Shown: positions 47,981-59,258 of the stretch, in pieces
Position numbering within the stretch: position 1 is the stretch's first letter
Layout of the letters: each line of letters starts with the position of its first letter
Source: Bigelowiella natans CCMP2755
Lineage: Eukaryota; Cercozoa; Chlorarachniophyceae
Direction: 5' to 3'
Assembly (NCBI GenBank): GCA_000320545.1
Contig: ADNK01001927.1
Coordinates: 87,501-151,500, forward strand
DNA: 64,000 nucleotides
The notes under the pieces: model-generated
Databases searched by the model: none
What the model was told of the DNA's origin: nothing
The model's input: only the letters and a program-made list of their open reading frames with translations
Position numbers and translations under genes: made by a program

Positions 47981-48092
47981 TGCTACTACTACTGCAGTGA
48001 CTGTGTGGCTGCGGAGGCCTGAGATCGTAGGAGTAACTGCTACTACTGCAGTGACTGTGTGGCTGCGGAGGCCTGAGAGATCGTAGGAGTAG
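47981..48092. repeat. Tandem duplication of about 55 bp
   Basis: The unit TACTACTGCAGTGACTGTGT..GGCTGCGGAGGCCTGAGA..TCGTAGGAGTA occurs twice (47981-48035 and 48038-48092), nearly identical apart from a 2-bp GA insertion and one codon-size difference in the CTA run. Confidence 0.85.
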
Positions 48093-48796
48093 CAAAAGAT
48101 TCCTTAGTCGCGTTATTTTGTTCTAACATTGGGGAGAGTGAATGAATATTGTCTTTGGGGAGGCACGAAGTTTGAAATCATTGCAGCCTTCTTCGCCTCC
48201 CCTTTCTCCCTATCTATTTACCTCTGTTTCTCTGCCTTCTTTCACCAAAACGGAACATTATTGTCGTTTACATGATCGACAGATCCGCCTCGCCATCCCA
48301 CGTCTTCTTAGTTATGTTCTTCTTCTGTTACTGCTCCTCACCCACATACTGATCAGCATTCGTGATTGTTGATGAGTTGATACTCGTGGGTCGGTCGCCA
48401 TCCATCATCGTTATCTAGTCGTCGGTGGAGAGAACAGAAGAGAAGAAAATGATATTATCATCGTCATCGGCTACGATATTTATCGCTTAGAAAATAATCT
48501 AGATTAGACTATGGAGAATACTAGATCATAGGATGTATTGTCGTAATAAAATAGATTACAAAAACCTACAAAAACAACAAGAACAACAACAATACAAAGC
48601 ACATACAACCACGCTACCCCCTCCAACCACTCCACAACTCCACAGATAGAGCTAACGCATACGATCGATTTCATTGATTCAGTGGTGTCGGGGTCCAAGG
48701 GTAGGGAGTTCATCAGATGTACACACGGCCATAGTTGTGCGACCTTTTATTATTTCCACAATGATAATCTCTTGAGCTCTATCTGCAGAGACTAGC
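48093..48796. other. Unassigned intergenic stretch
   Basis: AT-leaning sequence between a minus-strand and a plus-strand gene. It contains (AAC)n-like words near 48570-48595. A hydrophobic minus frame at 48504-48713 has no domain or splice partner. No gene supported. Confidence 0.4.
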
Positions 48797-48854
48797 TCTG
48801 CTGCTACTACTACCACCACTACCACAACTACTGTTATTACTGCTACTACTGCTG

Positions 48855-48886
<32 letters not shown>

Positions 48887-48958
48887 GCTACTACTGCTAC
48901 TACTGCTACTACTGCTACTACTGCTACTACTACTACTAATAATAATAATGATAATAAT
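48797..48958. repeat. (CTA/CTG)n trinucleotide tract
   Basis: About 160 bp of CTA and CTG units passing into AAT units; on the minus strand it would read as a serine run, which is a composition effect. Confidence 0.9.
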
Positions 48959-49187
48959 CACTGTAAAATTTTAGTACCTCTTTTCCAAGAAACAGCAGTG
49001 TATTGATTCCAGTGTCTAGAGGTAGTAGTAGGATTTAGTACATGTGTTATATCGATGAGAAGTGTATTATCCAATTATCATGTTTGTGGGGGGGAGTGCG
49101 TTCGTCATAATCATTATCATCATCATCATCATCATCATCATCTTGGTTATATTTGTTGTTGTCATCATCCCTAAGGTCTCAACAAGC

Positions 49188-50174
49188 ATGTTCTTTTCTG
49201 TAAACAAACTCGGTCGAGTACAATCTCGTCAATTCCGCTCTAAAATTTTTTGGCTCACGGAATCAATGGGTGGTTTCAAACCAGGAACAACGTAATAATA
49301 GTAGCAGCTACAGTTAGCAGCGGCTGTAGCAGTCTTTATTTTCATTTGTAGGGTAGTACAACTATCATCATCAGTACATAGCACACGAATAATGATGATG
49401 ATAATGATGATGGTGGTGGTCATGATGATGATAATAACCATCTGCAAACTTGCTACCGAAGAACTTATACGCTCCATGTTATCCTGATTCGGTCATTTCT
49501 CTCCTTTCCTTCCCTCCCCCTCCCTTCCCATGCAGGAATATGGACCTCCTTCAAGAAGAAGCTGATCGTCACGAAAGAGTAAGAGATAAGAGATCTGATT
49601 TTCGTTCTCCAATATGGCTTCAAGATGTTGTATGGTGTTTAGATTAAATGTTTTCACTAGCGTATGAATGCTAGACAATCCAGCTGAAACAATAATATCT
49701 GGTACAGGAAGGAGGATTTATTTCACCCATCATCATCATTATCATCATCATCATCATCATCATCTGTCGCACTCCCATCACCAATTTTGCATTATTAGCT
49801 GTTGTTGGCTGCATGTAGACTGGAATTGTCACCATTATCAACGGACTGCTGCCTTATACGTATGTCATCATCACAGATCAAGTCGTTCTTGAATTCCACG
49901 ACATTCGTTCGTAGCGGCACGAGTGTGTTCAAAAAGGTAGTACGTGGGAGTCTCAGCACCAGTAGTAGCATTGAATATTGTGTGGGCAGTAGTGGTAGTA
50001 GTTTTATAATTAGCTCTCATATTGATGTACCGTACTTTTCCTGTGCGATTTGCGTTATTTGGTCCATTTCTGGATGTTCTTAGACGATAATTACAACAAA
50101 TTATCACCTTCATTATAATAAGAGATTTTGTGATGCAATGATGTTCTTTTGCGTGTTTTGTGGGTGAGTGAGAA

Positions 50175-50226
<52 letters not shown>

Positions 50227-50684
50227 AGAGAGTATGTGTGATTTTGATAAGAAACATGTACAAGTATGCATCACTACAAGAATATATGACAAATTCAACT
50301 TGGCAAATGATGATGATGATGATGATGATCGAATTAGTGTTTTTGGCCATTGCTGAGATTCATGGACGTCGAGGAGGCTTTTGAAATGTAATATGATGTG
50401 AAACACTGTCAGCAGTTCTTTACAGAATCGTCATGATGCAGTATGCATGGAGAGCTACTATATATACTACTTTTGAATAAGATAAAACTAGACGTATAAG
50501 ATGATGATGATGATGATCATCCATCTCTATCTTATAGCAGTAGCAATGATTGAAATCATCATCATCGTCATGGTATTTATTTCAATCGTCATTCTTCTCC
50601 TCCTTCCTAACTCCTCTCTAAGGTTAAGAAAATGGAACGATGCTGAAGAATTTTGCAAGGTATCAGTAACACCACCACCACCAA

Positions 50685-50717
<33 letters not shown>

Positions 50718-51042
50718 CTCCTATATGGAGAAGATAGATTATGAAAACAATTCTTCGCTCGATGCTATCACGACTGGCCACTACTGGTAATTACTGTTAG
50801 CAGCACTGAGTAATAATTCTTGAAATGATGATAATTAGGGCTTGGATGCTGCAACCCGATGGGGGTTGTTGGCCTCCTCCTCCTCCTCCTCCTCTTTTGA
50901 TCACTGTGACAAAACGAGAAAAAGAGGAAAAGAGGAGGATACTGATGAATTAGAAAGAAAACAGACAACTGGTGCAGCGATTACTGCTGATACAACTATT
51001 GCCTCTGCGGCAATAAAACCTGAGGCCGCAGAGACGCTTTCG

Positions 51043-51075
<33 letters not shown>

Positions 51076-51479
51076 AACATTGCCATCATATTATGACCAC
51101 ATTATTAGACACACACATAATAATAGACAACACATAGTAATGGTGGTAGCGGCAATGGATATAATACAAGGATTGATTGTTTCGATCTCCTCCTTCTCAT
51201 CACCATCATTAATCTACCCCCTCTAACTGTCCTTTTGTCCATGTCTATTCTTAGATCTCTAAAGATAGAATTTTGGAAGGAGCAGGGCAAGAGCTTCGGA
51301 AAATACTACAACTCGAAGAGAAATTCTTTGAGGAAAATGACAGGAACCATTCCTCCCTTCTTGGAGATATCCTTATCAACAAGGAACAGCCTAATTTAAG
51401 CTTGAGCACCGTTTGTGGTGTAGAATCAGATGACTCCATTGATAATTATGTGCTACTGCAAGACATCCAAGGTTACGAC

Positions 51480-51544
<65 letters not shown>

Positions 51545-51919
51545 TGCCAAAGATGTCATTAGAGATTGAGAATATTACGGCTGATTTAGAACACGATACA
51601 GTACAACACACACAGTGATGATCATCAATCCTATCATCATAACTTCTACGTACTTACGTTCATACGTACTACTTACTGCTGTAATAATTCAGATGAAAGA
51701 CCTGTCTTAAGCCCCAACAACACGACATTAGGAGAGGGGTACTACTACTACTACAACTACCACATCGTTGTTTTGTGGTGATTGCTTAGAATTTATCATG
51801 CGCTACCAACTACTACTACTTCTAAGAATAATAATAATAATAGTATTACTATTACTATCTATTGGCAAAATGATGTCGATGAGTTGCTCAGTCACTTCGC
51901 CTACTTATTACAATAACCA

Positions 51920-51961
<42 letters not shown>

Positions 51962-52738
51962 TGGCCACATGCACCACACGCTGATTATAATTCCCTTTGC
52001 TGCTGCTGCTGCTATTATGTATGTCTGTCTTCAAACAAACCAGAGATCTACCTGACCTTTTGAGAGACAAGGAGGTTGTAGTAGTAGTAGTAGGAGGAGT
52101 AGTAGGAGATAATGAGATTTTATGATATTATTGTATAAGTAGCTGCTGCTAGAATTGCTACGTGTGCCTTTATTTGGTGTAATAAAAGCAAAGAGTGGTA
52201 AATCATTTCGTTGAAAAGATGGTGTTAAAAAATTTCTATTATCTACGAATACTTTAACGACTAGTATGTATCCAATCATTTCCCTGCTTATGGTTCAGGG
52301 TTATTGTTACTTTCCTTTTACTTCTTCTGCATTTCTCATCGATGATTGGGCATATTATTACTTCCCTTTTACTTCCACATAACGCATCATCTTTTCTTAT
52401 GGATTGTGAATTGTTGTGTCTATTACTTTCCTTTTACTTCTCATGATCAGTGGAAGATTCAGGCTATCGTATATAGCCTCATCGGGCTGGATGGTAACCA
52501 CATTATCGGTAAACAAGCAGGAGGAAAACCAGAAGAAAAAGAAGGAGAAGAAGCAGAACCTGAGCCTCGCATTATCACAACTGTTTGGAAGCACTTCATA
52601 GAACTCAGTGCCACTGTGAACGCTAGGGATGGCATCACCTCGGATTTTCGTATATCCAAATGGGAGACTGCGAGGCCTGAGGAGGATGTTTTCGCAAAGT
52701 ATTCGTCGATGACGAATGAAGATGAGAATGAATCGTAG
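49188..52738 (+). CDS. Mitochondrial-type N-terminus and coiled-coil protein, many exons (approximate model)
   Basis: Exon 1 (49188-49291) starts MFFSVNKLGRVQSRQFRSK, a basic amphipathic presequence-like stretch without acids, and joins in phase to exon 2 (49536-49578, DLLQEEADRHER). Later exons on the same strand: about 50985-51040 (DELERKQTTGAAITAD), 51256-51471 (GAGQELRKILQLEEKFF, GDILINKEQPNL, DDSIDNYVLLQD) and a last exon from about 52451 to 52738 (WKIQAIVYSLIGLDGNHIIG, an EEKEGEEAEPEP acidic run, TVWKHFIELSATVNARDG), ending TAG. The middle could not be joined completely, so exon count and length are open, and two genes are possible. Introns contain (TGA)n, (TAG)n, (GA)n and a (CA)n-(TA)n tract at 51480-51541. 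Family not recognised. Confidence 0.45.
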
Positions 52739-54279
52739 TGTCTGAGCGTGGGCTGCTACTCGCACAATTAGATAGCTCCAAGAAATGCCAAGCTAGATGT
52801 GACGACTGCAGCAAACCTTTCACATAGCATCTATATCGCATCATGCAACTGTTGAACATGCAGCATGCGTTCACAAGCTTCATGGAAATAATGAAATCAT
52901 CAATGAAAATTGTGCTTGCGTTGGCGCAATCACGTCGCGATCTAGCGATGTGTCATTTGCATGAAGCTATTTCGATCATCCAATGAATGCAAAGCATCGC
53001 TAGATCGGTCAACACGGTCATCGTGTCGCCACAGCTTGCCCAAATATGCAACATCGACACAAAAAGTGACCCATCTCAAAAACGTACTAGATGATATTTT
53101 TCGACAATTTTTTGCTCAACATGCAGCCATCATTGCGCACTTCAATTTGACTCAATTGAATTTGATCATTTGTGAAAATTCTCGGTGTGCGGCACGTGGG
53201 AACACACAAAGCATATCGACATTTTGCTGCATGCATGTGACCACGCACCAAATGGTCACATGAAGCGGAATGTCGTTGACACTCCTGGACTCGTTTGACC
53301 AGTCTACAGTGCTTTCAGCAATTTTCATCGTTTTTTGCTGTGCGTGCGCAATTCTGAGCATTCGTGCCAATGGGAGAGTTGTTTTTGTTTTTTCTTGAAA
53401 AAGTGAAAACTCTGATTTCCCAATTTTGCCCACTTTTCAAAACACAAAAACTGAGGTGTCTCCTCGAGATTTTGGATTTGGGCCTGACCACTTGTGCTGC
53501 ATGTCAGATGGGTCTTGATCAACAGCTCAGAGGAACAGTTTCATGCAACTCCTGCTGTGCTTGGAACCAGTTTGAACTGAAGTGCATGAGGGTTCTCCTT
53601 GCATGGCACGCAGATGGCTGAATTTTGGGCAATGAAAGTGGAATTTCTCGAAAACCAGAAGCGAGATTGAACACAAAACTTGCATCACATCGATTCCGTG
53701 CACATGCGAGTGGTCCTGGCCATATGTGCGCAAATGTCATGGCCCCGCTAGCCCGCTCCTCACACAGCCCAATCTAGCAATGTTGCACGGTTTGGGCAAG
53801 ATGTGGCAAGTCGCAAGCAGCATGTTGACAATTCATCACATTGTGTGCATGATCGATTGCTAACAATGCATGCTAGCATGCATGGGGACAATTACACCCT
53901 TCTAGCATGTACGTACATAGCGCCGCACGTACTTTAGTACTGCACAGCGAATCTAAAAACATTGGGGTTGCATACAGTCGTGCTAACAGTAGCATCACTA
54001 CTACTAGACTGTAGTCTAAATCAGCAGTACTACATGCATGCGTAGCATCGCATGTGAATGCGTGTGTACGTATAGTACGCCTATTATCGTCTCTACACAA
54101 TAGTAGTCATAACAACTAAAGTGTGTGTAGACATGAATGAAGCCAATCAAGCCTACTAGAAGCGTCTAAATAATCGTAGTAAGTGGTGCGTGCATCATGC
54201 TGCATATTATTCACCATACGTGAGCATGTTCTACGTCTATTATTATGTTAAAAAAAATATAATTGACCTTGGAACAAGG
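52739..54279. other. CA/TG-rich island and spacer
   Basis: From about 52760 to 53910 the sequence has island composition (TGCATG, GCACGT and TCGC words) without any LINE motif I can read; from there to 54240 it is AT-rich with GTACGTA-like words. Frames on both strands are short and lack domains. Confidence 0.5.
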
Positions 54280-54387
54280 TTAGTAACGACGAGATGTTGA
54301 CTTTTCTACACCTGCTGTCCGCAGCCGTTTTTCAATTTGAACTTGAGTTTCGTCTACATCGGCGAAAATTTGAGTCGCATCTGTTGC

Positions 54388-54423
<36 letters not shown>

Positions 54424-55198
54424 TATCATCATATAATTGAGCGTTAGTTTAGTAACATGTTGGAAGATAGCGAGCAATAATTAGCCATTTAAAAATCACC
54501 ACCACCACACAACTACTACTACTACTAGTAGCAGCACATCACTTACAGTATTCGCCGTGGAAGTTCCTATACACGCCGATTCCACAGTAATTACTCGATT
54601 CTGAAAGAAGATTCTTCCTGTGACCTGGCGAGTTGATCCATCCTATAACTGCAGCTTTTGCAGTATCTGCATACCCTATATGTCCTTTATTCATGGCAAC
54701 ATTCTCGGCTGCTGATCGGTGGTAAATACCCACGGTTTTAAACCTTGCGACACGAGACTTGAAGCCGTCATGGCCAAACTTGATCCTTTTGTCACCCATC
54801 ATTTTGCTATGAATGCGGCAAATGTCTGTTATTTCTTGGGACCACAATACCGTGTTCATTCCATTCTGCTTACGGAATCTATAATTCATAATGAAAGTTG
54901 TTTGAGAACAAGAAGAAGAGTAAAAGTGTATAGCACTTTAAGGAATGATAAAGAGGCCACAAGTTAGATGGTGGGTTTAACACACACACACACACACACT
55001 TGTATGTGTGTGTGTGTGTGTGTGTGTTTGTGTGTGTGTATGGTAGCTCAGCACTTTTAGTATCGTATTTCTTGTTCTGGTATGTATCATAAAGCTGCAT
55101 AATGATTGCATATTGATAGAAATACATAGAGTACTATGCGTTTACTTTTCCAAGGATGCTATCATGAAAATAATTGGTAGGTAGTGAATTATTATGTG

Positions 55199-55239
<41 letters not shown>

Positions 55240-57058
55240 ACTTCCTCCCATCTTCAGAATAAAAAATATATAAAGTATATAAAAGTGCTATTATATTGTC
55301 TGTTCTACTCGTTGGTGTGATTAAGCATGAGGCGGCCGATGTAGTCCATGTCCTTTACATTGCCAAAATGCGTTGGTTCCTCGTATCTAACAACATATTT
55401 ACCACGCTACGTTTAGAGAATAATGCATGTGCATTTACTGCTGTTGCTGCTATGTGTTTCTTCTTCTTCTTCCTCCTCCTCTTCTTTTACTAGTACTACT
55501 CGACACTCAGACGTCATATCGTCGTCAAAATTGAAGGGAGTAGGGCAGAAGAGCAGCATAGTTGTAGTAGTAGTAGTAGTAGTAGAAAGAAATAGAGTAG
55601 TAGTAGTAGTAGTAGTAGTAGTTGTTGTAGTAGTAAAGAAGTAGGTGCACCAACGGAGGATAGCAGCGTGACAGTTCACTCAAGCGACATGATCAGTAAG
55701 AAACTTACGACAGTTGTTAACGCTGTGTTGATTGATGGATGATGGCGGGGTGATAAACGAATTTAATACCTTTTCTTCGCCATCTCTTCCAATTCGCTTG
55801 CCGTAAAAAACCTCTTCTTTTGTTGACTTTTCCCTTCCATTTCGATTAGACTACTGCCGCTTGTGCTGCTAGGTTTTATGGTCGAGGGCTTTTCACCAAA
55901 ATTTCTTATCCTGCCTTTACGAATGCCTCCTCCTGTACTGGTTCTCAATCGTCCGTTGTCATCATCACAATCTTTGCTTTTCGTTTTCCCACTTTTCTTC
56001 TTCTTTTTCTTCAATATCGTCAATGCCCCTTTGCTTTTCTTGAGCAGCCTTCGTTCCACAAGCTTCGCCATTGAGTCCCTATCTGGAAGCTGGTCCTTAC
56101 GAAGATGTACATAAACGGCTTCATCCTTAACGCCACCAACCATACCTCTGCCTCCTGGGCAGTAATTTTATCAAATACTTTACATAATGTATAAGTGAAT
56201 ATGACTTTAATGATATCACCGTTGTTAGACTACTACAACCTTTTCCACGGCATTTCATACCGTACTTTCCCTGGTATTCTCTTGCTCCAATGTTACCCTC
56301 GCTCCCAACGACCGAATTCGGTGGCACTCCGGAGACTACAGAACTTCCTTCTACAAACTGCTTGGTGGAAAGGGGGGTGATGGATTCAGCACTGGATGAT
56401 AATGATGATGCCAATTTAAGATCGGCTTTGTTCTTTGGTAATGATGATGAGGAGGAGGAGGAGGAGGAGGCCTTCTGTTCCCCCTCTTGCTGTTTTTGCT
56501 CGTAGTCACGATTACAATTGGGAGAAGATACGGCAGCAGATAATTTGTTGCCATTTTCCTGCTGCTGCAGGTGGTGATTGAGGGACAAGTCTCCCATCAT
56601 CGAAGCAGTGCACATTTCCGTGACACTAGCAAGGCAAGTTTGTAGAAGCTCTATTTGTGAGGGAGAAAAGTGCAGTTTGGGGTCGATTGAAGCATCAAGA
56701 ACCCAGTAGTCCTTGTCAGCTGATACAAACTGGAATCCAAGTGCAGTAAGAACCTCCTTTGGAAGTCAATAAATAATATGAACAGCAGGATATTATAATT
56801 TGACTACTAGTTTCACAATGCTAGGAAACAGTACACCTCTGAGCCGTGGAGAGAGCCGAGAACTTCCTTGATCTTTCGGTTGAATAATGGGATTTTTCTG
56901 TACTTCATCTCCAACGGATGCAAGAGAACATTTTTCACAATTTTGCTGAAAATCTTTAATGCCTTCAAGAGCTGAGTAGGTCTCTCGATATTGGTCGCCA
57001 GGAAGGCATCAAGTACCACCGAAAACCGGGTCTCCGACGACGAAGAAGTCAGAGACAT
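54280..57058 (-). CDS. PUB domain fused to CAP/SCP domain, 6 exons
   Basis: Exons 57058-56837, 56756-56240, 56154-55770, 55386-55309, 54878-54547 and 54380-54280 join in phase to 544 aa, TAA stop. The N-terminus is a PUB domain (about residues 25-95): LLKALKIFSKIVKNVLLHP, MKYRKIPLFNRKIKEVLG, then VLTALGFQF; PUB domains bind the tail of the AAA-ATPase p97/VCP. Residues ~125-235 are low complexity (Gln, Ser and Glu runs), followed by a Lys-rich basic region. Residues ~390-520 are a CAP (SCP/PR-1, YkwD-type) domain: HTNEFRKQNGM, VLWSQE, HSKMM, HDGFKSRV, AAENVA, GWINSPGHRKNLLS, GIGVYRN, TQIFAD. CAP proteins are normally secreted and stand alone; there is no signal peptide here. The combination is unusual. 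The joint rests on three exon junctions with matching phase. Confidence 0.78.
55196..55236. repeat. (AT)n microsatellite in PUB-CAP intron 4
   Basis: A run of about 36 bp AT inside the intron between exons 4 and 5; a compound (CA)n...(GT)n inverted pair lies at 54981-55038 in the same intron and could fold into a hairpin. Confidence 0.9.
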
Positions 57059-57705
57059 GGTGGGCAGCTGCTGAGATATAGATATCGGAAGGCCGGAAAT
57101 GAGGAATGGAAGAGGACAGTCCTTCAATGCTCTCAACGTAGTAGTGCTAACTACTAATCAGTACCATCAATATAAAAATTATAGTCCGCTTTTTCTCCAC
57201 GGTCGCGGGTATTTGCGGCAAGAAGTGATAACGGCAAAATTGTATTGCGAGAAGATCGCTTCTCACAGCTGGAAGAAGTCATTAGAAATGTACATGTTCA
57301 TACATCATTTGAATCCGTGTGCCTTGCATTCTTAGCAGACCTACGATACTCAAGACGTCGCCATCATCGTGAATCGACGGAAGCTTGTAGGGAAAGGAAG
57401 CATTTACTATTTTTTTAGCGTATTAACATTTTAAGTACGAGTATTAAATCTGAATAAGAATGACCCATGACGCCTTGACGAAAAGGGTGCCATTTTAGGA
57501 TTTCTTTCCATTAGTGTTGAGTGTTGTTGGATGGGATGTCGTAGACGTCTAAGTTAGTTAGTTAATCCTTGTCGTTGAACTCATCATTCATCTGCTAATG
57601 CCTTATACCAAACATATCCTAAAATGTATTGCATTCTTTGATATCAATTCCAAGAATAAGAGTGTTAATTGACATTGCGAAAGTCAAAAAATCATGAGGT
57701 AATAT
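57059..57705. promoter_or_regulatory. Divergent promoter region of PUB-CAP and small mitochondrial-type gene
   Basis: About 800 bp separate the two divergent ATGs (57058 and 57859). This part is AT-leaning spacer without a defined element; the right part is the (CAA)n tract. Confidence 0.35.
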
Positions 57706-57768
57706 GCAACAACAAGAACAACAACAAGAACAACAACAACAAAGACAACAACAACAAGAACAACAAAG

Positions 57769-57830
<62 letters not shown>
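57706..57830. repeat. (CAA)n tract with GAA/AGA interruptions
   Basis: About 125 bp of CAA units; the left half is interrupted by CAAGAA and AAAGAC, the right half (57762-57830) is pure. It ends 28 bp before the ATG at 57859, so it probably lies in that gene's 5' UTR or core promoter. Confidence 0.95.
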
Positions 57831-57831
<1 letters not shown>

Positions 57832-57858
57832 CTGGGGTACATACTAACCGGCTACTAA

Positions 57859-58098
57859 ATGGCGGCGTTAGCTCGGAGGTGCGCGCTATGTCTATTGTCT
57901 GGATTGAGGGTGAATAGAGTCAGGAAACTATCCACCCTGCAACGACCACGATATGTACTATCTGCTACAGTTTCCCAAACCTCCAGTGCCACTAAGGCTG
58001 AGCAGAATCAGAATGAGCGCAAAGAAGAAACACGTGAAGAGAGTGAAGCCCAGAAAGGAGGAATTCCATGGTCAGAGAACATAACACTTTCGACCTAA
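57859..58098 (+). CDS. Small protein with mitochondrial-type presequence
   Basis: A 79-codon frame, ATG in a TAAATGGCG context, TAA stop. The first ~36 residues (MAALARRCALCLLSGLRVNR and on to RPRYVLSA) are Arg-rich, with small and hydrophobic residues and no acids, a textbook matrix-targeting pattern; the rest is very polar with Glu, Lys and Gln runs and ends WSENITLST. I do not recognise a family. It could be a full small mitochondrial protein or only the first exon of a longer gene, since a GGGTGAATAG donor-like site lies inside at 57907. Composition fits real coding DNA better than the surrounding spacer. Confidence 0.45.
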   Translation: MAALARRCALCLLSGLRVNRVRKLSTLQRPRYVLSATVSQTSSATKAEQNQNERKEETREESEAQKGGIPWSENITLST

Positions 58099-58668
58099 CA
58101 ACATATGGAGTACTTTTAATGTCCTTCGAGCTCTATCTGAGCACAATGTCGTCCCTGATCTTAGCAATTAAAGCACACTGAGAGCAGTACAACTTTACTT
58201 TAACAATAGCTGCGAAATACGCTAGTAGATTAAATTAATTTGAGTGATGTGGTATCACTGAACTTAGGTTTGCTATATTCCTTAATGTTTCAGTTCCTTC
58301 CTTCATATACTGGTATAATTACTATAAACGCCGATAACACACAAGCGACTGAGCAGCATCTTCTATTTGTTTTCTAAAATGAAGGCTGGTGAAGAGGCGC
58401 CTTAGGGAACCATTTGAGAAGGTTAGTGCTCATCATCTGTCTCATTTTATATTTGACATGAAGATATAATATTCTTAGGAAGCCGAAAAAAGAATTTCTA
58501 TTCACCGCAGCGAAATGGAGTTATGCATTCAATTTCAATCTACATAATGCAATAAAGTTAACTTTTGGTGTAATGCTGTCAGATATTTGATCCGTAAAAC
58601 TCAGTTCACTGCTAAACAACTGCATTGGCTGAAGGTCATTGCGGAACATATAACTAATCTATTCTTTT

Positions 58669-58704
<36 letters not shown>

Positions 58705-59258
58705 TCTAAAAAATGACATTCTTTCAAGTAATCTTGTATCCCTTCTTTTTATGGTAATATTATATAATATGCACACGACCGGCAGCCAATTCTCTGTTTA
58801 TAACAAAAAATATAACAATATTACGGTTGTTTGTTGGTGTATGTAGAAATATGCTCGTGAACGGTTCAGTGGTGGTGTGGCACACGCGGACGATTGGGGA
58901 GAGTTCCTTCTTTTCATCTTAAACGGTTGTTTGCACGTAGTGACGACAACGACGTCGATGGAGATAATAAAATCGACGACAACGTCAATATTTACTTCAC
59001 TTTAGCGACATTTTGTGATAGAGTTTTCCATCCTTCAATCATAATCATCGTGCTGTCATCATAATTTTGCATGGCCAATAAGCTCAAAGTAAGGTTGCTG
59101 TTGCTCTTTAGAAATTGAACTACATAAGCGAAATAAAGAGGGATTCGACAGCAATGAAGGTCTGATTCGTAGTAGTGACGGCTTGTTTTATAAAATTCAA
59201 ATCCTTGGGTAATGCTTAATTTCTAGATAAAAGCAAACCGGATAAAAATGAGAAAAAA
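58099..59258. other. Intergenic region with (CT)n tract
   Basis: AT-rich sequence with a (CT)n microsatellite at 58672-58706. No exon with a splice partner was found. It should contain the promoter of the EF-hand gene starting at 59259. Confidence 0.4.

Noticed and set aside
48779-48961. Serine-run protein on the minus strand
   Set aside because: Purely the translation of a (CTA/CTG)n microsatellite.
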